Positions 8,157 to 15,261 of a DNA stretch of 32,630 nt are shown in pieces. The stretch is from the NCBI GenBank assembly GCA_011321935.1, contig DROJ01000242.1, positions 1 to 32,630 of the forward strand. Direction: 5' to 3'. The DNA is from Bacteroidota bacterium. GTDB taxonomy: Bacteria; Bacteroidota; Bacteroidia; Chitinophagales; Saprospiraceae. The translations under genes and the position numbers were made by a program. The stretch's first letter is position 1. Each line of letters begins with the position of its first letter. The notes beneath the pieces were generated by a model. It was given only the letters and a program-made list of their open reading frames with translations. It was not told the DNA's origin and searched no databases.

Positions 8157-8789
8157 TCATTCTGGTAATACTTCAGTAATCTGACCACATTTCAACCTTT
8201 CATCTCCAAAGTATGGATTCCTTATTTTATGGTTAGCAGAAAGCCAATAAGCACCTTTTTCATTAAATGCCATTGGGCAATATACCAAGTGTATGTCTTC
8301 TTTTTTCATGTGGAAACTCTTGAAAGTAGAATACAGGTACTCGGAAATATAACTAAAATAAAGGCGTTTCTCCTGCAAGCTTTTTGCACCAATAAATGCC
8401 CTTAAATTTTTCTCATAACCAGCACTATATGTTTCCCATGCTTTTGCCGTTACTTTTTCTTTCATTGGTTTGTCAACCAAGCTCAACAGGAACAACATGA
8501 CATTGGCGGCGGCATTTGCCTTTGCTGTATCAGCTTTGACCAAAGCCTCTTCCATTTCTAAATACCTGTTGAAAAAAGTATCCATATGATATCCAAACTC
8601 TCTGGGGACATCATAATTCTCTGCCAATATGGGAATCCCTTTTTTTGCCAAATGATCAGTCAAATTATATGGCCTATTTTGCACGAATCCAGTTTCCATG
8701 TCATCTGGACAAGGCGACTTCGGGTTATTATTGCAAGCGAATAAGCAGAAGGTATAAACCAGTAAGAAATTCCAATATATTGCTTTCAT
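8157..8789 (-). CDS. DUF3347 lipoprotein (stand-alone form of the CusB C-terminal domain)
   Basis: A 210-residue protein with a lipoprotein signal (hydrophobic stretch then LFAC, Cys19). The body is a helical DUF3347 domain ending in YCPMAFNEKGAYWLSAN and NPYFGDERLKCG. The same ending, with CPMAF and a second Cys-Gly, closes the CusB adaptor at 17152-18990, so the two proteins share a domain that is likely to bind copper through Cys, Met and His. Here it is not attached to an adaptor and would be anchored to a membrane in the periplasm. It starts a close cluster with the ion channel (32-nt overlap with that frame's longest version). A copper buffer or a partner of CusB is plausible. Confidence 0.85.
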   Translation of the reverse strand: MKAIYWNFLLVYTFCLFACNNNPKSPCPDDMETGFVQNRPYNLTDHLAKKGIPILAENYDVPREFGYHMDTFFNRYLEMEEALVKADTAKANAAANVMLFLLSLVDKPMKEKVTAKAWETYSAGYEKNLRAFIGAKSLQEKRLYFSYISEYLYSTFKSFHMKKEDIHLVYCPMAFNEKGAYWLSANHKIRNPYFGDERLKCGQITEVLPE

Positions 8790-8839
8790 AATGAATTAAT
8801 TAATAGTTAAACAAACATCGCAGATAATATCCATGATTA

Positions 8840-9478
8840 TTATTTTTGGAGCAATTTGGGGTTTATCAAAAATTCACTTCTATTATATTTTATTAGGTTT
8901 TCTTTTTTCAGGGAATTGAGCGTTTGGGTAATGCTTTGCCGGCAAATGCCTATGTACGCTCCCAATTCGCTATGCGTAAAACCCTGAGCCACAATCCATC
9001 CGTTTTCCGCTACGCCCCTTTCTTTAGCTATATCTTTTAAGAATTCTATAATAACGTCCGGTGAGGATAGCGATCTTTTCCGTTGATATCTCTTCCAAAT
9101 TTCTTGTCGCTTTTTAATAAACTGTAAAATGATACAATCAACTAAATTACTGTTTTGCCGCAGTTCTAATTCAAATTTAAAATAGGGGATTTTCCAGGCC
9201 CTTACTTCCTCTCCCAATGCAAATGCAGACATACGGCTCGTTTTTTCTTTGGAGAATATTTCTCCTATTCCAACAAATTCCCCAGGGTACATAATATGGC
9301 ATATATGCCGTTTTTTAGAATTCCTAAAATTTTTAGTCATTATCACCCTGCCTTTTACAACCAAATATAAATGAGCAATGGGCATTCCCATATCTAACAT
9401 GCGGGCGCCTTTTCGGAAAGTTTTCAATGTTCCAATAACACTGATGTCAGCATGCAATGCTGAAATCAAATTTTCCAT
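8840..9478 (-). CDS. Crp/Fnr family transcription regulator
   Basis: The frame opens at 9496; the second Met at 9478 (MENLISALHA) is the usual start for the family, giving 212 residues. An N-terminal cyclic-nucleotide-binding-like beta-barrel (MGMPIAHLYLVVKGRV, YPGEFVGIGEIFSKEKTSRMSAFA) is followed by a long helix and a winged helix-turn-helix (FTHSELGAYIGICRQSITQTLNSLKKENLI). No Cys cluster for an Fnr-type iron-sulfur centre is seen, and the arginine of true cAMP sites is not evident, so the ligand is unknown. It is followed by the DUF3347 lipoprotein gene after 50 nt and could regulate it. A link to copper is only by position. Confidence 0.9.
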   Translation of the reverse strand: MENLISALHADISVIGTLKTFRKGARMLDMGMPIAHLYLVVKGRVIMTKNFRNSKKRHICHIMYPGEFVGIGEIFSKEKTSRMSAFALGEEVRAWKIPYFKFELELRQNSNLVDCIILQFIKKRQEIWKRYQRKRSLSSPDVIIEFLKDIAKERGVAENGWIVAQGFTHSELGAYIGICRQSITQTLNSLKKENLIKYNRSEFLINPKLLQK

Positions 9479-9607
9479 TTTTATGGCACCAAGCAATTGT
9501 TATTTTTTTTAGTACAGAATAAATCAAAGGCGGCAGACAAGTAATATTTTCATATTTCCTGCCTGCTGCGCCTTCGCAAAAACAATTATTATAAAAAAGA
9601 TTGTCTT

Positions 9608-9790
9608 AGAGCATATTGGGGAATTATATTCCGGCGAAAAAACATCCCTTTTCCGATGATGCTTTGTTGAAAATTTGGTCACGTAGTCCCACTATGCTTC
9701 CAATTTTTCGCCTCGTCTCATCAAACCTGCCTGCCGGCAGGCAGGAAATTGATATTTTTTCACTCGAAATATAATTTCCCAATATGCTCT
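9608..9790. repeat. MITE/REP-like 183-bp imperfect hairpin element
   Basis: The outer arms 9608-9630 and 9768-9790 are reverse complements over 23 nt with one mismatch. Pairing continues inwards with bulges (a run of six A against six T, then the phrases around 'gaaaatttgg' and 'ccaatttttc'), so nearly the whole element folds on itself. A separate perfect palindrome cctgcctgccggcaggcagg lies inside. It fills the gap after the HMA protein gene (stop at 9794) and has no reading frame of note. The remaining 110 nt of the gap up to the Crp gene is AT-rich without further signals. It may serve as a transcription end for the HMA gene. Confidence 0.7.
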
Positions 9791-9793
9791 TAA

Positions 9794-10198
9794 TTAATTT
9801 TGTGGCCGATCATATTGGCAACAACCGGGAAGGGCATTATATACCTCGTCTTTTGCCCGGAACTTATCCGTATCGTGGCCTGCCGCCGCTACCTTCTTTT
9901 TAATGTCGTCCAATGAAATGGCATCACTGTCATATTTGACGGTCATTACTTTGTTGTCCACGTCCCAGTCGGTAGAATGGATACCTTCCACAATTGCGAG
10001 GGCCGTTTCAATTCTGTTTTCGCACATGCCACAATTCCCGTAAACCATAAAAATATCAGTGGTTTCACTGACAACTTTCTTTTTGGGTTTTTCGGCTTTT
10101 GGCGCGTGGCTGTGGTTGCCATGGTCATGCTGTGCTTGCACCTGAACGCCGAGGAAAAGGAAAAAGCACATGCTGAAAATTACACTTAAATGTTTCAT
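9794..10198 (-). CDS. Secreted HMA-domain copper/heavy-metal chaperone
   Basis: A 134-residue protein. It has a signal peptide (residues 1-22, ending VQAQ), a His-rich mature N-terminus (HDHGNHSH), a Lys-rich linker, and an HMA domain (about residues 46-115) with NCGMCENRIE, where Cys56 and Cys59 form the CxxC metal site. A second cysteine pair lies near the end in LPGCCQYDRP. HMA proteins bind soft monovalent or divalent metals, here most likely Cu(I). Being exported, it would carry or buffer copper in the periplasm, perhaps handing it to the multicopper oxidase or the CusB adaptor. It is downstream of the DUF2231 gene with a 33-bp palindrome in between. Mercury (MerP-like) is an alternative, but no mer genes are present. 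Confidence 0.88.
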   Translation of the reverse strand: MKHLSVIFSMCFFLFLGVQVQAQHDHGNHSHAPKAEKPKKKVVSETTDIFMVYGNCGMCENRIETALAIVEGIHSTDWDVDNKVMTVKYDSDAISLDDIKKKVAAAGHDTDKFRAKDEVYNALPGCCQYDRPQN

Positions 10199-10230
10199 GA
10201 TAAATTATTTGATTATTAAAAATTTGGATT

Positions 10231-10263
10231 ACGTTTACTAAACTTTTAAAGTTTAGTAAACGT
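10231..10263. repeat. 33-bp perfect palindrome, same core as the one inside cusA
   Basis: Arms acgtttactaaacttt and their exact reverse complement are separated by one T. The 29-nt core matches that of the palindrome at 22934-22966 in the cusA coding sequence except for the central base. It lies 33 nt upstream of the HMA protein start. The rest of this 161-nt gap holds a weaker hairpin near 10321-10348. Confidence 0.85.
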
Positions 10264-10359
10264 ATGTCCTTGATTTTCAACTGTAGTTTGAATTATTAAA
10301 AAATACAAGTTTAATATTGTGCTTCCATTGTTCGGAAACAATGAAAGCATTGATTAATT

Positions 10360-11028
10360 TTAATGGGAATGCGTCGCATTTTCGAGATATTTGCCTTGCA
10401 CGCCTATACCGTGCAAATGAGTTAGAGCCGCACCATAATGCCCCGCCTGCCCTACCGTATATGCCGAAAAAAACAAAACAGCGGCCACGAGTATTTCTCC
10501 CCATAATTTTCTATTTAAAAAAAAATGACTTATTGTTTTTAGCACAAGGGCCGCTATACTCCCCCATTTAGCATAAGCCGCATATTCTTCGTGCAATGTC
10601 AAAAGTTGGGCAGCAATATCGTTCAGTTCGCCCGTATGCGGGTGGGCAAAATTGGAGGCTATATAGGCACCGGCAGCCCCTCCCGCTAATAAGAGCAAAG
10701 TCACCATGCTCAGTTCTTTTCCCCAAATAAAAAAGGAGGCCAATTGGGTTAAAAAAGCAATTAAAAGAAGTACTATCGGAAAATGCACGATCATTGGGTG
10801 CTTGCTCGGAAACTCGCTCAAACCGGGATCTGTACTCATACTGAAAGGGGCCATTTCTTCATGGCCGTTGTGCATATGCCCGTCCTCCATTGTTGCTATT
10901 TCGGCAGTATCTGCGGCCGTTGCCTGTTCTTCTTTTTTTTCTTCTTCTTGGTCGTCATCGCCGCCGTGCGCATTGGCCGGGAGGCTAAAAAGGAAAAGGC
11001 TGGCAGTAATAAAAATTAATGTTTTCAT
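10360..11028 (-). CDS. DUF2231-like membrane protein with His/acidic N-terminal segment
   Basis: A 222-residue protein. A signal peptide (about residues 1-20) precedes an exposed acidic and His/Met-rich stretch (DGHMHNGHEEM, about residues 21-62). Then come four transmembrane segments, the first opening with HPMIVHFPIVLLL, the mark of DUF2231, and later ASNFAHPHTGEL. The C-terminus has HYGAALTHLHGIGV and ends in HSH. The repeated His pairs inside and near the membrane suggest haem or metal ligation, as proposed for related membrane proteins. It follows the small 41-residue membrane peptide by 56 nt and lies in the copper cluster, so a role in copper or electron handling at the inner membrane is likely but not shown. 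Confidence 0.82.
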   Translation of the reverse strand: MKTLIFITASLFLFSLPANAHGGDDDQEEEKKEEQATAADTAEIATMEDGHMHNGHEEMAPFSMSTDPGLSEFPSKHPMIVHFPIVLLLIAFLTQLASFFIWGKELSMVTLLLLAGGAAGAYIASNFAHPHTGELNDIAAQLLTLHEEYAAYAKWGSIAALVLKTISHFFLNRKLWGEILVAAVLFFSAYTVGQAGHYGAALTHLHGIGVQGKYLENATHSH

Positions 11029-11084
11029 TTTTCAATGTTTTTATAACTGATATAGATACAATTCTTTGATTGCCTTATATCAGC

Positions 11085-11210
11085 CTAATTAAAAATGGCC
11101 TGATAAAAAATCCCGCAGACTAATAAAATCAAAAGAATGATTACCAGATAGTTAAAAATTCGACCTGTCTTTGATGGTGCTTCATTACCTGTTTGACAAC
11201 ATTTTTTCAT
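11085..11210 (-). CDS. Small single-span membrane peptide with N-terminal Cys-Cys
   Basis: A 41-codon frame from the ATG at 11210 to TAG at 11085. The product starts MKKCCQTGNEAPSKTG and then has one transmembrane segment (about residues 20-40, YLVIILLILLVCGIFY) and a short polar tail. It lies in the same direction exactly between the multicopper oxidase (stop at 11226, 15 nt away) and the DUF2231 gene (start at 11028, 56 nt away). The adjacent cysteines at residues 4-5 are a possible Cu(I) site. Support is the close fit in the operon, a plausible hydrophobic profile and the Cys-Cys motif. No family is recognised, and at this length a chance frame cannot be ruled out. Confidence 0.6.
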   Translation of the reverse strand: MKKCCQTGNEAPSKTGRIFNYLVIILLILLVCGIFYQAIFN

Positions 11211-11225
11211 CGCTTTATTTTTTAA

Positions 11226-13553
11226 TCAAAACCTTATACTTATTCCGCCTCCGCCACCAAAACGGTTGTCATAACTTCCCAGTACCGAAAAATTCCTGCT
11301 CAACATATATTCCGCTCCGGCATTCCAAACTATATCTTTTTGATAGTCTTCCCCATCGGGAAAATCATTGACCAAGCCAAAATCTGCCTGATACTCATAT
11401 TCTCCAAAAACGGACAATTTCGGGAATATCATAATTGCCCTGCTCAAACTTATTTGCGGCCGGAGTTGGTTGTCCAACCTTACATCGAGGTTGAACATAT
11501 AAGGCGTAAAAAAACGGATGCCTGCAATCGCCGTTGTTGAAATTTCAGCAAAACTATCGTCAATTTCATTTTCCACATTAATTCCTCCAAATATGGTTAG
11601 GTAATCATAGAGGTAGCGCTCATATGTCGCTTCCGCTTCCATATTTTCATTATAACCAAATTCAGCACTGAGGTTAAACTGGTTCCGTATATTCGATGAA
11701 ACAATATTCACGGCGCTCATTTGCGAAGCAATGTCAACCATGCCCCAAGTATAATAGGCGTCTGTTTCATGTATTAATTTGGATATTGGAAATTTGTCCA
11801 GCCGCGTATCCCGTGGTGTGTCATAACTAAACACCCGCGCCATGCCGCCCATCATATGGTACAATATATGGCAGTGAAAAAACCAGTCGCCCGTTTCATT
11901 GCCATAAAATTCAATGGTCACTTTTTGCATCGGAGGCACATTGACGGTATGTTTCATTGGAGCGTATTCACCTTTATCATTTAATACCCTGAAAAAATGG
12001 CCGTGCAAGTGCATGGGGTGGTGCATCATCGTGAGGTTGTTCAGGGTGATGCGGGTCACTTCCCCTTTTTTTATTTTTATTTTATCCGTTTCAGAAAGAG
12101 GGATTCCATTGAGGCTCCATATATACCGGTTCATATTTCCCGTGAGGTTGAGCAGTATTTTTTTGACCGGCAAACCTTTATCATAATTTGTCTTTTCGGG
12201 AGATTTTAAATAATTATAATCATATGTAACGGCCTTGTCCATCCCCTGCATTTTATCAGGTTCGGTATTTTTCATGTCCGTCATATCGGTTTCTTTTTTC
12301 ATATCCGTTTTGCCCTTATTTTCCATATCGTTTTTATTTTCCATATCCATTTCCTTTTCTCCCTGCATATTGTTTTTATCATCACCGGGCATATCCATAT
12401 TTTGCATATCGGAATCCATATCCATCTGCATTCCGTATTTATTCATCAATTTTTGGGGCTCGTCTTTTTTAGGTTTGAATTTTAAAGCAGGTGCCCCCAT
12501 TTTCATATCCATTTTTGCCATCGTTTTCATCATGCCGATCTTATCGGGACGCGGGACTATCGGTGCCTTTAATATTTCCCCTTGCCCGATATAAGTGGAA
12601 GTAAAACCTGATCCGTCTTGTGCCGTAGCCCTGATTTCCAATTTACCGGAAGGGGGGACAGTAATTATAAAATCATATGTTTCGGCAACGGCTATAATCG
12701 TTTTATTCCTCATTATTGGCACTACATCAACGCCATCGGATGCGACCAATAGGGGCATTTTATTGCCGCCAAATGTCAGCCAGAAATAAGTAGAAGCTGC
12801 TGCATTAATAAACCGGAGCCTTACTTTTTCACCGGGTTTAAAGTCAGGGTATTCAGAGGTTTGTTGGCCATTGATTAAAAAAGCATCATAAAATATATCG
12901 GCAATATCAGCGCCTTCCATTCTCTGTTTCCAAAAATTAATCTGTGCGCCCAATGCCCCTCTTTTTATAGCTCTGTTGAGCGGTGTCGCTGTTCCTTTTC
13001 TATTGCCGTACCATTCATTCCCCCTTTTCAGGTTCCGCAATACGCTCATCGGTTTTTCATTTGTCCAATCAGAAAGTACTAATACCAGTTCTTTGCTATA
13101 TTCCAATATTTGTTTTTGGGGCTTGATTACTATCGAACCATATACACCGCTTTGTTCTTGCAACATCGTATGTGAGTGGTACCAATAAGTACCCGAATGA
13201 ATGATCGGGAATTCAAATTTTTGTGTTTTTCCGGGCAATATAGGAGGCGTGGTCAAATAAGGAACTCCATCTTGAAAATTGGGCAACAATAAGCCGTGCC
13301 AATGGAGGGAGGTTTCTTCTGCCATATTGTTTTTTACATAAATAACCGCATATTCACCTTCGGTAAATTGTAAAGTCGGACCGGGCACAGAACCATTGAT
13401 GGCCATGGCATGGCGCTCCTTTCCAGTAATATTCACAATCGTATCACCAAGGGCAAGGTGATATTCATGGACAGGCCTATTGTCCATGTTTTGCGAAAAA
13501 ACGGGATATGCAAAAAGTACAAAATAAATGATTATATAATATGGCTTCATCAT
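11226..13553 (-). CDS. Multicopper oxidase (CopA/PcoA-like) fused to a CopB-like outer-membrane barrel
   Basis: The frame opens at 13631, but the first 26 residues run into a repeat element; the ATG at 13553 gives a proper signal peptide (residues 1-21, ending VFSQ) and 775 residues. Type 1-3 copper sites are seen as HWHG (about residue 84), WYHSH (about 124), HPMHLHGHFF (about 512) and HCHILYH (about 560). Between the second and third cupredoxin domains lies a Met-rich insert (about residues 360-470, many MDM/MQ repeats, as in CopA), which may take up Cu(I). After residue 605 comes a region of alternating beta strands that ends in Phe (GGISIRF), resembling the CopB/PcoB barrel. A single chain thus joins oxidase and outer-membrane partner. 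It should oxidise Cu(I) to Cu(II) in the periplasm at the outer membrane. Confidence 0.9.
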   Translation of the reverse strand: MMKPYYIIIYFVLFAYPVFSQNMDNRPVHEYHLALGDTIVNITGKERHAMAINGSVPGPTLQFTEGEYAVIYVKNNMAEETSLHWHGLLLPNFQDGVPYLTTPPILPGKTQKFEFPIIHSGTYWYHSHTMLQEQSGVYGSIVIKPQKQILEYSKELVLVLSDWTNEKPMSVLRNLKRGNEWYGNRKGTATPLNRAIKRGALGAQINFWKQRMEGADIADIFYDAFLINGQQTSEYPDFKPGEKVRLRFINAAASTYFWLTFGGNKMPLLVASDGVDVVPIMRNKTIIAVAETYDFIITVPPSGKLEIRATAQDGSGFTSTYIGQGEILKAPIVPRPDKIGMMKTMAKMDMKMGAPALKFKPKKDEPQKLMNKYGMQMDMDSDMQNMDMPGDDKNNMQGEKEMDMENKNDMENKGKTDMKKETDMTDMKNTEPDKMQGMDKAVTYDYNYLKSPEKTNYDKGLPVKKILLNLTGNMNRYIWSLNGIPLSETDKIKIKKGEVTRITLNNLTMMHHPMHLHGHFFRVLNDKGEYAPMKHTVNVPPMQKVTIEFYGNETGDWFFHCHILYHMMGGMARVFSYDTPRDTRLDKFPISKLIHETDAYYTWGMVDIASQMSAVNIVSSNIRNQFNLSAEFGYNENMEAEATYERYLYDYLTIFGGINVENEIDDSFAEISTTAIAGIRFFTPYMFNLDVRLDNQLRPQISLSRAIMIFPKLSVFGEYEYQADFGLVNDFPDGEDYQKDIVWNAGAEYMLSRNFSVLGSYDNRFGGGGGISIRF

Positions 13554-13587
13554 TATTTTTTCGTAACTACTTACCTCTCCAGCCAGC

Positions 13588-13741
13588 TTATTTAATTCAC
13601 TAACCCCCGACTTCAGTCGGGGGGCAAACAAAAAACATTATCGGGTTTTAACCCAAAAATATGCACGTTTGTTTTGGGTTAAAACCCAGATTTGTGCGTT
13701 GCCTACCCCCGACTGAAGTCGGGGGTTAGTGAATTAAATAA
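13588..13741. repeat. Nested 36-bp inverted-repeat element (154 bp)
   Basis: Arms 13588-13623 and 13706-13741 are perfect reverse complements over 36 nt. Each arm carries its own small palindrome (cccccgact / agtcggggg). Inside, 13643-13658 and 13672-13687 form a second perfect 16-nt pair around gggttttaaccc. The DNA can thus fold into one long stem or several hairpins. It lies 35 nt upstream of the multicopper oxidase start and in its leader, after the HMBD lipoprotein gene. No reading frame of interest is inside. Position allows a role as a terminator/attenuator or as a mobile palindromic element. Confidence 0.85.
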
Positions 13742-13859
13742 TATTGAAGGGCTGGTAGTAGTTACATTTTTTCACTTAATAAAAATCAAATTGGATTTGC
13801 TGTCAATGCAGCAATAATTAAATAACTACATTGACAGCCGATATAAATATCAATCCTGA

Positions 13860-14090
13860 TTAATGGTCATGCCCCTTGTGGTCTTTGTTCTTTTTGTAGT
13901 CCATGCCGCAGACAGGGCATTTGCCGGGCTTGTCGCTGCCGCTGCCTTCGCAATGCATGGGGCATACATATTCAGAAGTATATTCCTTGCCTTGCTTATC
14001 AGCGTTGCTGCCGCTGTTTCCACAAGATGAAACAGTCAGGCCTGCGGCCAAAAATGCCACAGAAAATAAAATCATTTTGAAATTTTTCAT
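13860..14090 (-). CDS. HMBD (heavy-metal-binding domain) lipoprotein, 76 residues
   Basis: A short lipoprotein: a hydrophobic signal ending VSSCG (Cys23 acylated), then one heavy-metal-binding domain with YVCPMHCEG ... GKCPVCGMDY, and a His-rich tail (KGHDH). The CPMH and CPVCGMD parts are the hallmark of the short domain also found at the N-terminus of CusB-type adaptors. It is expected to sit on a periplasm-facing membrane and bind copper or silver through Cys, Met and His. It is a close sister of the next gene (14123-14389), 32 nt away, pointing to a local duplication. Confidence 0.88.
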   Translation of the reverse strand: MKNFKMILFSVAFLAAGLTVSSCGNSGSNADKQGKEYTSEYVCPMHCEGSGSDKPGKCPVCGMDYKKNKDHKGHDH

Positions 14091-14122
14091 TGTTTGAAAT
14101 TTTTTGTGAATAAATATTTTAA

Positions 14123-14389
14123 TTAATGCTCATGGCCTTCATGGTTATCATCGTCAACCATTTTTAAGTCCATGCCGCACTTGGAACATTTGTCGCCTTC
14201 TTTTCCAGTGATTTCTGGGTGCATCGGACAAGCATAAGTATGCTCTTCCATATGATCGGCATCGTGGCCGGCCTCATGGTTTTCCATTTTTTCATCGTGG
14301 TGCTTATCGCTGTTCCCGCCGCAGGAGCTCAGTCCAAAGGTGAATGCAATAAGGGCAATCAATAATAAATTGTTTTTGAAATTTTTCAT
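14123..14389 (-). CDS. HMBD (heavy-metal-binding domain) lipoprotein, 88 residues
   Basis: A sister of the 76-residue lipoprotein downstream. The signal begins with the same MKNFK and ends with LSSCG (Cys23). A His/acid-rich spacer (HHDEKMENHEAGHDADHMEEH) follows, then the domain YACPMHPEI ... DKCSKCGMDL, and a final HEGHEH. It binds metal by the same logic: CPMHPE and CSKCGMD are close to those in CusB at 54-82. The longer spacer gives it more His ligands. It lies 31 nt from the next lipoprotein, and a 161-bp hairpin element separates it from the methyltransferase gene upstream. Confidence 0.88.
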   Translation of the reverse strand: MKNFKNNLLLIALIAFTFGLSSCGGNSDKHHDEKMENHEAGHDADHMEEHTYACPMHPEITGKEGDKCSKCGMDLKMVDDDNHEGHEH

Positions 14390-14420
14390 TGTTTGAAAAT
14401 TTTTATGAAGTGAATTGTTT

Positions 14421-14581
14421 AGTAACGATCAAATAATAACTTATCGATTTTAGGCTGAATTATTTTGGTCTTAGATTTTCTTTAAAAGAAGGAGTATTGT
14501 TGATACTATGACTGATTTTAAAGGAAAAAATAAGGGCAAAAGAATCAGCGTAAAACGGGAAGTTATTATTTGATCGTTACT
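14421..14581. repeat. MITE-like 161-bp element with perfect 22-bp terminal inverted repeats
   Basis: Ends 14421-14442 and 14560-14581 are perfect reverse complements (agtaacgatcaaataataac start). The inside continues to pair with mismatches down to a small palindrome near agtattgttgatact, so almost the whole unit is one imperfect hairpin. The right end reaches into the last codon and stop codon of the methyltransferase gene (stop 14577-14579). No coding frame is inside. The layout matches a miniature inverted-repeat element; I see no flanking duplication beyond the arms that would settle an insertion event. Confidence 0.75.
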
Positions 14582-15233
14582 TAGTTGCAATTAAATATCG
14601 GAGCGTCCCGATTTTTGTATTTACGAAATCGATTTCAACGACCTGCTCAAACCCGGCTTCTTTTACAAACCTGGGCAATAAACCCTTCCTGTTGTCGGTA
14701 GTGGTTTTAAAGCCATCGAGGATTTGAACCAAATAAAAACCCATGCTATAAAAGGCATTAGCGGGTTTTCCCCAATCACAGACCAGGAGTGTTCCTCCAG
14801 GTTTCAACACCCTGAATATTTTTTTCAAAGCATCTTCCTTTTCAGTCGTTTTTAATTGATGAAATACCAAACAGCTAAAGATTTTATCAAAAGAATTTTC
14901 GGAATACGGAAACTCTTCCCCGTCATATAAATCCAATTGCACATTTTTTAAAAAACCCAACTTATGGAGTTTTGCCTCGGCAATGGATTTTACTTTTGGG
15001 TCGATATCAAGGCCGGTATAAACAGCCTTGTTCTCTGCCCGCATGGAGTAGGCTAAATTCTCTCCCGTTCCAAACCCAAATTCCAATATTTTTTCATTCG
15101 GCTCTGGCGACAGGTGTTCAATGAGTTTAGTCCTAAACTCGATTTCGGGCATTGTCCAACCAATTACTTTATCATATAAAGCTGTTAATTGGTCGTATCC
15201 CAATGCGGGTATGAAATCAGTTTTGTCTTTCAC
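14577..15233 (-). CDS. Class I SAM-dependent methyltransferase
   Basis: A 218-residue cytoplasmic enzyme with a Rossmann-type SAM fold. Motif I is ILEFGFGTGENLAYS (about residues 49-63), followed by YTGLDIDPKV (ribose-binding acid), then YDGEEFPYSENSFDKIFSCLVFHQL, and FRVLKPGGTLLVCDWG. These are the Methyltransf_11-type motifs. No substrate domain is recognisable, so the acceptor is unknown. It starts 29 nt after the T9SS multicopper oxidase gene and could share its transcript. The stop codon lies in the 22-bp terminal repeat of a hairpin element, so the last residue(s) may have been set by that element's arrival. A link to metal resistance is positional only. Confidence 0.85.
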   Translation of the reverse strand: MKDKTDFIPALGYDQLTALYDKVIGWTMPEIEFRTKLIEHLSPEPNEKILEFGFGTGENLAYSMRAENKAVYTGLDIDPKVKSIAEAKLHKLGFLKNVQLDLYDGEEFPYSENSFDKIFSCLVFHQLKTTEKEDALKKIFRVLKPGGTLLVCDWGKPANAFYSMGFYLVQILDGFKTTTDNRKGLLPRFVKEAGFEQVVEIDFVNTKIGTLRYLIATK

Positions 15234-15261
15234 TGTTTGAATTTTATTAATTTCAAATCAA

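Noticed and set aside
9794-10198. Calling the secreted HMA protein MerP and the region a mercury operon
   Set aside because: No MerA, MerT or MerR was seen, whereas copper genes surround it.
10321-10348. Small stem-loop gcttccattgtt...aacaatgaaagc after the DUF2231 gene
   Set aside because: It has a plausible stem but no T-run at the right place, so I do not call a terminator.
13554-13631. N-terminal extension of the fused multicopper oxidase
   Set aside because: The 26 extra residues run into a repeat element (13588-13623) and precede a proper signal peptide, so the start was moved to 13553.
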